NCBI GenBank assembly: GCA_943371245.1
Contig: CALRTY020000013.1
Span: forward strand, 1-64,000
From: UBA5018 sp947463165
Lineage (GTDB): Bacteria; Cyanobacteriota; Cyanobacteriia; PCC-6307; Cyanobiaceae
Direction: 5' to 3'
DNA length: 64,000 nucleotides
In this document: positions 1-8,632 of the stretch, piece by piece
How the letters are laid out: every line of letters begins with the position of its first letter
How positions within the stretch are numbered: position 1 is the stretch's first letter
Made by a program: the position numbers and the translations under genes
The notes under the pieces: model-generated
The model's database searches: none
Seen by the model: the letters and a program-made list of their open reading frames with translations, nothing else
What the model was told of the DNA's origin: nothing

Positions 1-334
1 CTGGAGCCAATCCACTCGCTGCTGGCGCCAACCAGTAGTGGTGTGGATCAACAAGCCACCAGATGGCCACCAATCCAATCAGGCGCTACCATCTATCCAA
101 GCTGCCTGAAAGGCAGACCAGGAGTGACACCTTTCCTGAAAGTCACCGCTTACTGGCGTTGTTGCCCTCGCAAAGCAGGATAAGAAGCTCCGCCAACCTG
201 GCCGCCCCCAGGACTTCTAGGTTTTTGGCATTGAGGCTGCCCTTCGCTGGGCCTTTGGCCGCCATCGGTTTTGGATGCTGCTGGATGCTGAGCGTCCAGT
301 GTCGGTCAGCTGGGGCGGATGATGCGGCGCCGTA
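1..334. other. No recognisable gene (window edge)
   Basis: I see no convincing coding sequence, RNA or terminator here. The only long open frame on the plus strand (63-347) has no family-like motif, has Arg/Pro-rich composition typical of out-of-frame translation in GC-rich DNA, and runs into the antisense of the toxin remnant at 335-427. Confidence 0.5.
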
Positions 335-427
335 TCAGGCCCGATAGACCACATCGTGATCGCCGATATCGATCGGGATCACGGTTTGGCCCTCGATCAA
401 CAGCTCCAGGGTGATGCGATAGCTCAA
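335..427 (-). pseudogene. RelE/ParE-type toxin, 3' remnant
   Basis: Reading leftward from a TTG at 427 to a TGA at 337-335 gives only 30 residues, ending in IPIDIGDHDVVYRA. The pattern of an arginine-containing strand (SYRITLEL), a variable turn, then an 'IGDHDxVYR' end resembles the C-terminal third of RelE/ParE-family mRNA-interferase or gyrase-poison toxins, which are normally 85-100 residues. The frame closes shortly upstream, so the catalytic N-terminal two thirds are absent. It follows directly on the antitoxin remnant (424-681) in the usual antitoxin-toxin order. The family call rests on the short tail only. A dead TA locus is the simplest reading. Confidence 0.45.
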
Positions 428-681
428 GGCATGGAATCCAGACGCTGCACGTGATCGTCCACCGATTCACGCAGCATGCGACCAGCGGCGAGGTCGGCGC
501 GGGTCTACAGCAGGGCGATTTCCAGCTCGCAATCGCGCAGGCGCTGGTAAGCGTCGGCCTCCATCACCACAAACCGCAGTTCGCCCCGCACGCTCAGCCC
601 CACCTCCCTTTGGGTCTGCAATGCTCGGGAGATGGCGCCGATGCCTCCAGTCTTGAGGTCGTTCGCCGAAATGGACTGCAC
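424..681 (-). pseudogene. Phd/YefM-like antitoxin interrupted by an amber codon
   Basis: From a GTG at 681 the frame reads VQSISANDLKTGGIGAISRA onward and stays coherent to a TGA at 426-424 (85 codons plus stop), but codon 59 (507-505) is TAG where the alignment of both halves suggests a former CAG. The N-terminal 'SISANDLK..G' and the central 'GELRFVVMEADAYQRLRD' segment resemble prevent-host-death/YefM type antitoxins, whose N-terminus binds DNA and whose C-terminus wraps the toxin. The stop removes the toxin-binding tail, and the partner toxin is itself truncated. What I see is the stop and coherent flanking frame; the family name is an inference from motif pattern. Confidence 0.55.
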
Positions 682-1086
682 AGCCCTTCAAGCAGCTGCT
701 CCAATCATGCGATCAATCGCGCGATTGATCGCGCGACCAACAGTGCCACTGGCTGTTGTGGATCGTTGCTGGGGATCGGCGCACCCTGCCGCCTGAGGCT
801 GCGATAGAGCAACGCTTATGCATCAGCGGTCTTCGGAGAGATCGGGGTGACCTCCACAGCGGCCACCGGCAGGAAGCGGGGGTGCTGGGGCGGGGCTGAG
901 GGGGCCGCCATGGGGGCAGGGTAGGGAAATGGTTGAGGATTGCGATGCTTTAGCTGGATAGCGGCAAACTCGATCTGCGGCAGGTGCCGGGGGAGGAGCT
1001 AGCAACCGGCGGGCCGTTCCAGCAGAGCTAAGATCCAGAAGATACCAACGAATCACCAGGCGACAACCTCGCCGCCAACAAACTCG
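682..1086. other. Intergenic, nothing recognised
   Basis: About 400 bases between the dead TA pair and the ATPase gene. It contains a palindromic patch around 711-740 built from repeats of ATCGCGCGAT-like words. No open frame with family-like composition is seen on either strand. The promoter for the ATPase/DUF4276 pair must lie here, but no clear -35/-10 pair stands out. Confidence 0.4.
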
Positions 1087-2307
1087 ATGCCAACGAGAAA
1101 GATTGAGATGCCAGCGGCCAACGCCTCACCCTTCCTCCAGCGCATCGAGCTCAAAAATGTGCTCTCCTTCGGGCCAGAAACCGCTGGGCTGGATCTTCAG
1201 CCCCTCAATCTGCTGATTGGCCCGAATGGCTCTGGAAAATCGAACTTCATCGAAGCCATCGCCCTGATGCGGGTGGCCCCCAGTGACATTCGTGGAGGCT
1301 ATCGCGAGGTCACCAGCAAAGGCGGTGGCGTGGCGGAATGGATCTGGAAAGGAAACGCCGATGAGGCTGCAAGTATCAACTGGGTGATGAGTTACCCCCC
1401 TGGCCACCAGCCGTTGCGGCACTCCATCGCCTTCAGCTCAACTGGCCAGGGATTCGCACTGGAGGATGAGCGAGTGGAGAACGCCGTGGCCCAACCCGGC
1501 CAGGCCAATCCTTATTTTTACTACCGCTACCAACAGGGCCGACCTGTGGTGAATGTGCGCGATCAGGGGCAACGGCAATTGGCGCAGGACAGCCTGGAAC
1601 CTGATCGATCGATACTCGCCCAACGGCGCGATCCAGACAGCTATCCCGAACTGACGTGGGTGGCCCGCAACTATGAACGCATCCGCCTCTATCGCGAATG
1701 GTCATTTGGCCGTCATGCCGTGTTCCGCGATCGGCAGATTGCCGATGGACGTAATGATGTGCTGGAGGAAAACTTTTCCAACCTCGGCCTGTTCCTCAAC
1801 CGCCTCAAGACACGTCATCCAGCCGCAGCCCGAGCGATACTGCATGGGCTAGCTGATCTCTACGACGGCATCACAGAATTTAATATATTAATTCAAGATG
1901 GTACCGTCCAGGTGTTCTTCACGGAGGGAGACTTCGTAATTCCAGCCACAAGGCTCTCCGATGGCACCCTGCGCTATCTCTGCCTACTGGCGATCCTCTG
2001 CGATCCCGATCCGCCACCGTTGATTTGCATCGAAGAACCCGAGCTCGGCCTGCATCCCGATGTGCTGCCCAAGCTGGCCGATCACCTGCTGGAAGCCTCT
2101 AAAAGAACCCAGCTGATCGTCACCACCCATTCCGATGTGCTGGTGGATGCCATGAGCGATCACCCGGAAGCTGTTGTGGTCTGCGAGAAGCACCAAGGCG
2201 CCACCGAGATGACCCGCTTATCTGCGGATGATCTAAAAGTGTGGCTGGAGAAGTATCGCCTGGGTGAGCTGTGGATCCGAGGCGAGCTGGGAGGAACCCG
2301 CTGGTGA
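1087..2307 (+). CDS. AAA/ABC-type ATPase of a putative two-gene defence module
   Basis: A 406-residue SMC/RecF-like ABC ATPase. Visible motifs: Walker A GPNGSGKS at about 45-52, an LSDGT signature near 291, Walker B with catalytic glutamate (ICIEEPE) near 313, and the H-switch TTHSD near 347. This arrangement is that of the AAA_15/AAA_21 (OLD/RecF-like) ATPases that pair with nuclease-like partners in systems such as OLD, PARIS and AbiL. There is no nuclease domain in this chain; the partner is the next gene, whose GTG start overlaps this stop by 4 bases, so the two are translationally coupled. Start: ATG 1087, with a second in-frame ATG at 1108. The defence role is inferred from architecture, not from sequence identity to a tested system. 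Confidence 0.8.
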   Translation: MPTRKIEMPAANASPFLQRIELKNVLSFGPETAGLDLQPLNLLIGPNGSGKSNFIEAIALMRVAPSDIRGGYREVTSKGGGVAEWIWKGNADEAASINWVMSYPPGHQPLRHSIAFSSTGQGFALEDERVENAVAQPGQANPYFYYRYQQGRPVVNVRDQGQRQLAQDSLEPDRSILAQRRDPDSYPELTWVARNYERIRLYREWSFGRHAVFRDRQIADGRNDVLEENFSNLGLFLNRLKTRHPAAARAILHGLADLYDGITEFNILIQDGTVQVFFTEGDFVIPATRLSDGTLRYLCLLAILCDPDPPPLICIEEPELGLHPDVLPKLADHLLEASKRTQLIVTTHSDVLVDAMSDHPEAVVVCEKHQGATEMTRLSADDLKVWLEKYRLGELWIRGELGGTRW

Positions 2308-2954
2308 GCGCAGCTCGTCGCAATCAACGGAGTAATGCGGAGAGAGCTCATCTATACATCGAGGGTGGAGGAAACTCGAAGGAGGAGAAGATCCGCTGTC
2401 GTGAAGCCTTCGCAAGCCTGCTCAAGCGGCAGGGATATGAAGGAAGCATGCCAAGACTTACGGCCTGTGGTGGTCGAGGTGATGCCTTTGATTCCTTCGA
2501 GACTGCCCATGTCAAAGCAAAATCAGGTCAATTCATTGCCCTGCTGATCGATAGTGAAGACCCGGCAGAGGTACCCGCAGCCCCCCTTAAACAACCAACT
2601 TGGGATCACCTGAAACAGCGTGACGGCTGGGACCGGCCTATTGGGGCATCGGATGAGCAGGTGCTGTTCATGACCACCTGCATGGAGACTTGGATTGTCG
2701 CCGATCGTGAAACGCTTCGGGCGCACTATGGGCACAAGCTGAACGAAAGCCGGCTCCCACCTACCGAGCAACTCGAATCACGACATAGGCACGAATTACA
2801 GAAACAACTGGAGCGGGCAACAGAAGCAACCTCCAAGCCATACCGCAAGGGCAAGCGTTCCTTTGAGCTCCTGGCAAAAATGAACCCCGAGGCGCTGGCC
2901 CCGCTGCTTCCCAGCTTCCGCCGTGCCATGGCCATCCTCCAGCAGCAGCTCTGA
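2304..2954 (+). CDS. DUF4276-like TOPRIM-type partner protein
   Basis: 216 residues from the GTG at 2304, which overlaps the ATPase stop codon as GTGA; an upstream ATG at 2271 lies inside the ATPase and is less likely. The opening strand 'LYIEGGG' followed by a charged helix (KEEKIRCREAF) and the acidic strand end 'LLIDSED' match the DUF4276 family. They also fit the conserved Glu and DxD/E positions of TOPRIM-like nucleases (RloB, DUF4435) that accompany ABC ATPases in anti-phage modules. A later 'TCMETWIVAD' segment is also typical of that group. Ends 16 bases before the convergent valS. Nuclease activity is an inference; the chain has no other recognisable domain. Confidence 0.72.
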   Translation: MSAARRNQRSNAERAHLYIEGGGNSKEEKIRCREAFASLLKRQGYEGSMPRLTACGGRGDAFDSFETAHVKAKSGQFIALLIDSEDPAEVPAAPLKQPTWDHLKQRDGWDRPIGASDEQVLFMTTCMETWIVADRETLRAHYGHKLNESRLPPTEQLESRHRHELQKQLERATEATSKPYRKGKRSFELLAKMNPEALAPLLPSFRRAMAILQQQL

Positions 2955-2970
2955 ACCAGATCCGGCGCCC

Positions 2971-5778
2971 TCACCCCAATTCCGCCAGCCGACTCCGCAC
3001 CAGCTGCGCCTGGGCTTCTGCTTCGGCCAAGTTGGCCTGGCATTCGGCCACCACCTCTGGTGGGGCCTTGCCGGCGAAGTTTGGGTTGGCGAGACGGCCG
3101 GTGAGGCCGGTGATTTCCTTTTCAATTTTGAGCAGGTCTTTTTCGAGCCGGGCCCGCAGGGCATCAAGGCTCTGTTGGGGCACGGTGATGCCCACCTGGG
3201 CGTCGCTGTCAACGATGCCCAGCAGTTGGCCGGCCCTGGGTTCGGGCTGCCAGTGCAATTCTGATGCACCCACCAGCCGGGCGATTTTGCCCTGGTTGGC
3301 GGCAACAAATGCCTGGCGATCGGCCTTGGCGGTGTGGATACCAATCGATAGCTTTTCGCCTGGTTTCACACCGGATAGGGCTCTTAAATTGCGGATTGCC
3401 CGCACCGCATCAATGCCAAATTGAAAGGCGGTTTCATAGGTTTCATCGGCCCAGTGGGGATCGGGCTGGGGCCACTTTTGCAGCGCCAGAAAATCATCCG
3501 AATTGCTATTAGTGAGAGCATGCCAGAGCTCTTCTGTGATGTGGGGCATCAGCGGATGCAACATCACCAGCAGCGCTTCCAGGCTGTGGGCCAGCACCCG
3601 GCGGGCGGCGCTGCGGGCGGCAACATCTTCGCCACCAAGCCTGGGTTTTGCCCATTCGATGTATTGGTCGCAGAGATCATTCCAGGCAAATTCGTAGAGC
3701 AGCTTCGCTGCTTCGCCGAGGCGGTAACTGCTGTAGAGCTCGGCCGCCTGGCTGCTGGTGCGGGCCAGCCTTGAAAGAATCCAGCGGTCTTCGCTGTCCA
3801 GCACACCATGTTCAGGGTTCTCTAGATTTGGCAGTAGCGGTTCCCCCAAGCTCTTCGGTGTTTCACCGCCCAGATTCATTAATGCAAAGCGGGTGGCATT
3901 GAATAGCTTGTTGGCGAAATTACGGGCGGCCTCCACGGTGGCGGAGCTACCGCTGGCGCGGTCGTAGTCGAGGCGGATGTCCTGGCCGGCGCCGGCCACT
4001 TCGCGCACCAGGGCAAAGCGCAGGGCATCGGCGCCGTAGCGCTCAATCAACAGCAGCGGGTCGATGCCGTTGCCCGCAGACTTGCTCATCTTGCGGTTGT
4101 TTTCATCCCGCACCAGCCCGTGGATATAAACATCACGAAAAGGAGGACCGGCCTCGGGCAACATGGCGCCCGCCAGCATCGTCATCCGGGCCACCCAGAA
4201 AAAGATGATGTCAAAGCCCGTAACCAGCACGCTGGTGGGATACCAGCGGGCCAAATCGGCGGCCTCGGGATCGGGCCAGCCGAGGGTGGAGAAGGGCCAG
4301 AGGCCACTGGAAAACCAGGTATCCAGCACGTCTGGGTCCTGCTCCAGCCGCAGCTCCCGGCCGGCGGCAGCGGCGGCGGCGCCGTACTGAGCCTGGGCCT
4401 GGGCCAGCGCCTCGGCCTCGTTCTCGGCCACCAGGTAGGGGGTGGCTTCGGTGATCAGGCCATTGGTTTCACTCACCACATACCAAGCCGGAATGCGATG
4501 ACCCCACCAGAGCTGGCGGCTGATGCACCAGTCGCGGATGTCGGTGAGCCAATCGCGATACACCTTGCTCCAGCGCTCCGGCACGAAGCGGGGTTCGGGG
4601 CCGTTGGGCTTATCGAGGGCGGTGCGGCAGTGGGCGGCCAGCGGTTCGGTGCGCAGGAACCACTGGGTGGAGAGCAGCGGCTCCACCGGCACCTTGCCGC
4701 GATCTGAATAGGGCACGCTGTGGCGATGGGGCTCGGTTTTCACCAGGCAGCCCTCCGCCTCCATCGCCGCCACCACCTGTTTGCGGGCCTCAAAGCGATC
4801 CAGCCCCGCGAAGCGACCGGCGGCGGCGTTCATCGTGCCGTCCTTGGCCATCACCGTGATCTGGGGCAGGCCGTGGCGGGCGCCGATGGCGAAGTCGTTG
4901 GGGTCGTGGGCGGGGGTTACTTTTACGCAGCCGGTGCCAAAGGCCGGATCCACGTGCTCATCGGCCACGATCGGAATGCGACGGCCCACCAGCGGCAGCT
5001 CGATCGTGCGACCCACCAAGTGGGCATAGCGAGGATCTGATGGGTTCACCGCCACGCCGGTGTCGCCGAGCATCGTTTCGGGGCGGGTGGTGGCCACCAC
5101 CAGGTGATCGACGTTAGAGGCGCCAGGGGCACCAGCGGCAGCGCCTGGCAGGGGCGTGAGCGGATAGCGCAGGTGCCAGAGATGGCCATCCACCTCCTTC
5201 ATCTCCACCTCCAGATCGCTCACGGCAGAACCGGAGGCGGGGCACCAGTTCACCAGGTATTCGCCCCGATAAATAAGACCCTGCTGGTGCAGTTTTACGA
5301 AGGCCTGCACCACGGCCCTGCTCAAACCTGGATCGAGGGTGAAGCGCTCCCTCTGCCAATCCACCGAATAACCAAGGCGGCGCAGCTGACCCACGATCGT
5401 GCCGCCGCTCTCGGCCTTCCAGGCCCAGGCGCGCTCCAGGAAAGCATCGCGGCCCAGGTCGTCCTTGCTGCCGCCTGCGGCCTTGATCTGTTTCTCCAGG
5501 ATCGTCTGCACGGCGATCGAAGCGTGGTCGGTGCCGGGCAGACAGAGCACGTTCTTGCCCTGCAGCCGCTGAAAGCGCACCAGGGTGTCGATCAGGGCGG
5601 TTTCAAAGGCGTGGCCCATGTGCAGGCTGCCGGTGACATTCGGCGGCGGGATCACCAGGCTGAAGGGTTCTCCTGCTGCGGCCGGATCGGGATGGAAGGC
5701 GCCGGCGGCATCCCAGGCGGCCTGCCAGCGGGCTTCGGTGGCGGCCGGGTCGTAGGTCTTGGCCAGGGCGTCGGACAC
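2971..5778 (-). CDS. valS: Valine--tRNA ligase
   Basis: 935-residue class I aminoacyl-tRNA synthetase that charges tRNA-Val. The HIGH motif appears as HMGH at 53-56 after PPNVTG, and the KMSKS loop as KMSKS near residue 560. The CP1 editing domain lies between them (TTRPETMLGDTGVAV, a ValRS/IleRS hallmark). The last ~70 residues form the arginine/leucine-rich coiled-coil arm that is specific to ValRS (LRARLEKDLLKIEKEITGL). Length is normal for bacterial ValRS. Start MSDALAKTYDPAATE fits family N-termini. Transcribed toward the DUF4276 gene; no terminator hairpin is seen in the 16-base gap. Confidence 0.97.
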   Translation of the reverse strand: MSDALAKTYDPAATEARWQAAWDAAGAFHPDPAAAGEPFSLVIPPPNVTGSLHMGHAFETALIDTLVRFQRLQGKNVLCLPGTDHASIAVQTILEKQIKAAGGSKDDLGRDAFLERAWAWKAESGGTIVGQLRRLGYSVDWQRERFTLDPGLSRAVVQAFVKLHQQGLIYRGEYLVNWCPASGSAVSDLEVEMKEVDGHLWHLRYPLTPLPGAAAGAPGASNVDHLVVATTRPETMLGDTGVAVNPSDPRYAHLVGRTIELPLVGRRIPIVADEHVDPAFGTGCVKVTPAHDPNDFAIGARHGLPQITVMAKDGTMNAAAGRFAGLDRFEARKQVVAAMEAEGCLVKTEPHRHSVPYSDRGKVPVEPLLSTQWFLRTEPLAAHCRTALDKPNGPEPRFVPERWSKVYRDWLTDIRDWCISRQLWWGHRIPAWYVVSETNGLITEATPYLVAENEAEALAQAQAQYGAAAAAAGRELRLEQDPDVLDTWFSSGLWPFSTLGWPDPEAADLARWYPTSVLVTGFDIIFFWVARMTMLAGAMLPEAGPPFRDVYIHGLVRDENNRKMSKSAGNGIDPLLLIERYGADALRFALVREVAGAGQDIRLDYDRASGSSATVEAARNFANKLFNATRFALMNLGGETPKSLGEPLLPNLENPEHGVLDSEDRWILSRLARTSSQAAELYSSYRLGEAAKLLYEFAWNDLCDQYIEWAKPRLGGEDVAARSAARRVLAHSLEALLVMLHPLMPHITEELWHALTNSNSDDFLALQKWPQPDPHWADETYETAFQFGIDAVRAIRNLRALSGVKPGEKLSIGIHTAKADRQAFVAANQGKIARLVGASELHWQPEPRAGQLLGIVDSDAQVGITVPQQSLDALRARLEKDLLKIEKEITGLTGRLANPNFAGKAPPEVVAECQANLAEAEAQAQLVRSRLAELG

Positions 5779-5890
5779 GGCGGCGGCTAGGGGAGTGGAC
5801 CCATGGTCTCAAAGCAGCAGCAGGCGGGGCGGCTGACAGGGCGGCTTGAGGCGGAAGGCAGGCTGGGCGGCGACGGCTTGGCCTGGAGGG

Positions 5891-5924
5891 GAGGCGGAGC
5901 TGGGGGCGAGGCGGAGCTGGGGGC
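5891..5924. repeat. 17-bp perfect tandem repeat, 2 copies
   Basis: GAGGCGGAGCTGGGGGC occurs twice head to tail at 5891-5907 and 5908-5924, upstream of valS in the 250-base spacer before the TIR gene. The spacer is otherwise G-rich and shows no coding potential. Confidence 0.8.
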
Positions 5925-6028
5925 GAGGGGAATTGGCGTGATGAATCGCGGGCGCCTACGGCGCCGGGGTTAACAGCCTGAAACCAACAGCCAAGGGTTA
6001 AGAGGTAAAGAGATTAAGGGTAAAGAAT

Positions 6029-7810
6029 CTAATCCTGGGGGAGGCAACAGACGCGGAACCCCACATCGTAGTGCCGGTCGCCCGGGAGGTGGATGAGGCG
6101 GTAGGCCGAGCGGCAGTCCCCGGGGTTGGTGCCCCAAGAACCGCCGCGCAGCAGCCTCGGGTGATTCTCAGGAGCCCCAGGAATCAACCAGGGCAGGTGA
6201 TTATCGGGGGCAAAATTATAGCTATTACGCCAATGATCTGCGCACCATTCCAACACATTGCCATGCATGTCATGGAGGCCCCACTGGTTGGCAGGGAAAA
6301 TAGCCACCTCAGTCGTCGCCTCCCGATACAGCCCCTTTTGGCCATCACCATAGGTGTAGTTACCGTTGTAATTTGCCAAATCTGGCGTAAGCGTGGCCCC
6401 GAAATGGAAAGGCGTGGTGCTGCCGGCCCGGCAGGCGTATTCCCACTGGGCCTCGCTGGGTAGGCAATAGCCGAAGCCATGGCCCGAGCGGTTGTTGAAA
6501 CGCTCGTTCAACCGCAAACAAAACTCCTTAGCCTCCTGCCAACTCACCTGCTCCACAGGCCGATTCGGCCCTTTGAAACGAGCTGGCTCAGGGTTCAAAT
6601 CTCGCTCCACCGGCCGCCAGCTGGCCACCACAGCCCATTGGGCCTGGGTGATCGGAGTCTGGGCCATGAAAAAGCTGGGCAGGCTCACCAGATGCTGGGG
6701 GCCTTCAGCGTCACTGCGCCCCGCCTCATTCTCGGGGGAGCCCATCTGAAAGCTGCCGACCGGGATCTGCACCATGGTGAGCTCCACGCCCTCGGCCAAG
6801 CCTTCCCGATAAGCCAGCACATCTAGCGAGCGGGGCTTCAAACGCCCACTTGACTTACCTCCAGGGGCATCATCTTGAAGCAAAAGAACCGTTTTCACCG
6901 GCAGGGGCTGCACCGGCAAAGCGGGAAATTCTGGATATTGGAACTCTGCGCCTGCTGCAACTTCATTCGCTCCTGTTGGAGTTGCGCTTGCACCTTTTAC
7001 GGCTATATTTGCTCCGTTTGCAGATATAGCAGGCTTAACGGAGGTGCTGGCTGGGTTAGGAGAGATACTATCTCGCCGAAGAGAAGAGATGGCTGGCTGA
7101 ACATAGCTGGCAGCCGCCAGAGGAGAAGCGCTGGCGATACCTGGCTGAACAGGGCCGCTAGCTGCCTGGCTTGATGTGCCAGCTGCCAAGGGAGAGGTAC
7201 TTGTGTTATCTGGCTTTACAAGAGGTGTCCCAGCCGGGGTGGAAGTGCTAGCTGCCTGGGCAGCAAGAAAATCTTCATTCCCATTAACTAACTCAGCCAC
7301 CTCTGCTTGGCTGGGCTTGGGATTACCGACACTGCGACGCTGGAGAATTTGCCTCGCCGTTTGCTCAATCCCCTGAACAACCTGATCCAGCGCGTCCTCT
7401 ATCTCGTGCTGAATTGATGTGCCATAAATCGGTTTACCACCCTGGGGCAGGGCTTGATATTGCCCCAATTCATAATGATCCCGCTGCCATTGGCATTTCC
7501 TCAACACAACTGGCACAATGGCAGCCTCGCCCTTGGCATGGCGCTCCTTAGCGACAACCAACTCCTTAGATTTTATGTATTTTGACCGCAGAAAATCAAT
7601 ACTAATCAACAGTAAAATAATATCCGCTTGCCGCAGATTATTTAGGATTTCATCGTCCCAATTATCGCCGGCCAGAATTTGGCCGTCAGTCCAGGGCTCA
7701 ATCACGCCTGCATCTTGAAGCTGTGCCAAATATTTACCAAGCTCTGCGCAACGATCCTTGTCTTGATGGGAATAAGAAACAAATAGCTTGAGCCGCTCTT
7801 GGCCTTGCAT
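6029..7810 (-). CDS. TIR domain fused to a formylglycine-generating-enzyme-like domain
   Basis: 593 residues in three parts. Residues ~7-150 are a TIR domain (LKLFVSYSHQDKD at strand A/BB region, 'ADIILLLIS', and a candidate catalytic glutamate E83 in SKELVVAKE). Residues ~170-300 are a low-complexity Ala/Ser/Pro/Thr linker with imperfect repeats ending in 'VQPxI/VKPAI'. Residues ~345-590 are an FGE-sulfatase/SUMF1 fold (MVQIPVGSFQMGS ... GYCLPSEAQWEYACRAG ... HGNVLEWCAD ... LLRGGSW ... GFRVC). In the last motif the segment GGSWGTNPGDCRSAYR keeps only one of the two active-site cysteines of true FGEs, so it is more likely a ligand-binding or EgtB/C-lectin-like module. TIR proteins of this type cleave NAD or make cyclic-ADPR-like signals; role here is inferred. 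No obvious partner gene. Confidence 0.85.
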   Translation of the reverse strand: MQGQERLKLFVSYSHQDKDRCAELGKYLAQLQDAGVIEPWTDGQILAGDNWDDEILNNLRQADIILLLISIDFLRSKYIKSKELVVAKERHAKGEAAIVPVVLRKCQWQRDHYELGQYQALPQGGKPIYGTSIQHEIEDALDQVVQGIEQTARQILQRRSVGNPKPSQAEVAELVNGNEDFLAAQAASTSTPAGTPLVKPDNTSTSPLAAGTSSQAASGPVQPGIASASPLAAASYVQPAISSLRRDSISPNPASTSVKPAISANGANIAVKGASATPTGANEVAAGAEFQYPEFPALPVQPLPVKTVLLLQDDAPGGKSSGRLKPRSLDVLAYREGLAEGVELTMVQIPVGSFQMGSPENEAGRSDAEGPQHLVSLPSFFMAQTPITQAQWAVVASWRPVERDLNPEPARFKGPNRPVEQVSWQEAKEFCLRLNERFNNRSGHGFGYCLPSEAQWEYACRAGSTTPFHFGATLTPDLANYNGNYTYGDGQKGLYREATTEVAIFPANQWGLHDMHGNVLEWCADHWRNSYNFAPDNHLPWLIPGAPENHPRLLRGGSWGTNPGDCRSAYRLIHLPGDRHYDVGFRVCCLPQD

Positions 7811-8290
7811 GGCAATACCAACTCAGCTCAGGTTTGCCGGGGAAAATCCCGGATCCACCCCCTGACCCTCGCCAAGGGTTGGCCCAGAATTACCACCTGG
7901 ATTAACGGCAAGCTCCATATCGCATTCAATGCCATCCATAACAAGTTTTACGCCCATCAGAGTTGTCAACAAAATCCACCAATGCAGGTTAGCGCAGCGA
8001 TTGGTCGAGTCAGCCACTAGTAAGCCCGCCAATCAAGCGAGGCCACTCGCCTGGGCCAGGAACCAAGGCACTGTGCACTCGCTCTGTCCTCTGGCGCTCT
8101 CCACTGGCGGTCAAACTGCGATGGATAGGCGCGCAGCCAGGGGGCCAGCTCACCCAGCGAATCCCTGGCCTTAGGCCCGCCTTATTCCGGCCAGATGGCG
8201 CCCCTACTGGCGCTTGTTTCGCGCTTACTAAACGCCTGCCTCAACCTCACTTCACTCTGCCTTCTCCCTTACCTCGCGATCACCTCGGCA
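7811..8290. other. 480-bp gap, possible coding remnant
   Basis: No intact gene. On the minus strand, roughly 8166 down to a TAG at 8019-8017, there is a ~48-codon coding-like stretch (LAPWLRAYPSQFDRQW, then ASLDWRAY) without a start codon, which could be the tail of a deleted gene. The rest has no recognisable feature. Confidence 0.3.
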
Positions 8291-8632
8291 TCAGCCACCA
8301 ATCTCCAGCCCGAAATAAAGCAGCACTAGATCCTCGCTGCCGCTGTTGGCGATGCGGTGTCGCTCGCCGGGTTCCACCAGCAGGCAATCACCGGTGGCGA
8401 GGCTGAGGGGCTGGCCATCGATCGCCACCGTGGCCTGGCCGGCCTGCACCAGGAACACCTCCGCCATGTCCAGGTGGCGATGCTCGCTGGCCTCCTGGCC
8501 GGGGCGCAGAACGGCGCGGGAGAAGCCGGTGAGCCGCGGCACCAGCCCCCGGGGCAGCAGCACCTGTTTGCGGATCGCCGGGTCGTGGGAGACGCCCTGC
8601 TCCGCCAGCTCGGCGCCGCGCACATGCTTCAT
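8291..8632 (-). CDS. Single-domain cupin protein
   Basis: 113 residues forming one cupin barrel. Motif 1 resembles G(X)5HXH(X)3-4E(X)6G: 'EHRHLDMAEVFLVQAGQATV' supplies two histidines and a glutamate. Motif 2 is 'GDCLLVEPGERHRIANSG', giving the last histidine, so a metal site looks intact. Its ATG (8632) overlaps the upstream gene's TGA as ATGA, so the pair is co-translated. Cupins of this size act as small isomerases, dioxygenases or sensors; the substrate cannot be told from sequence. Confidence 0.8.
   Translation of the reverse strand: MKHVRGAELAEQGVSHDPAIRKQVLLPRGLVPRLTGFSRAVLRPGQEASEHRHLDMAEVFLVQAGQATVAIDGQPLSLATGDCLLVEPGERHRIANSGSEDLVLLYFGLEIGG

Noticed and set aside
63..347. 94-codon plus-strand frame at the window start
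   Set aside because: Arg/Leu/Ala shadow-like composition and runs antisense into the toxin remnant.
451..807. 118-codon plus-strand frame
   Set aside because: Antisense of the antitoxin pseudogene, which explains the composition better.
8017..8166. Tail of a protein gene on the minus strand (ends ASLDWRAY)
   Set aside because: Coding-like but no start, no family match and only ~48 codons; noted in the gap entry instead.
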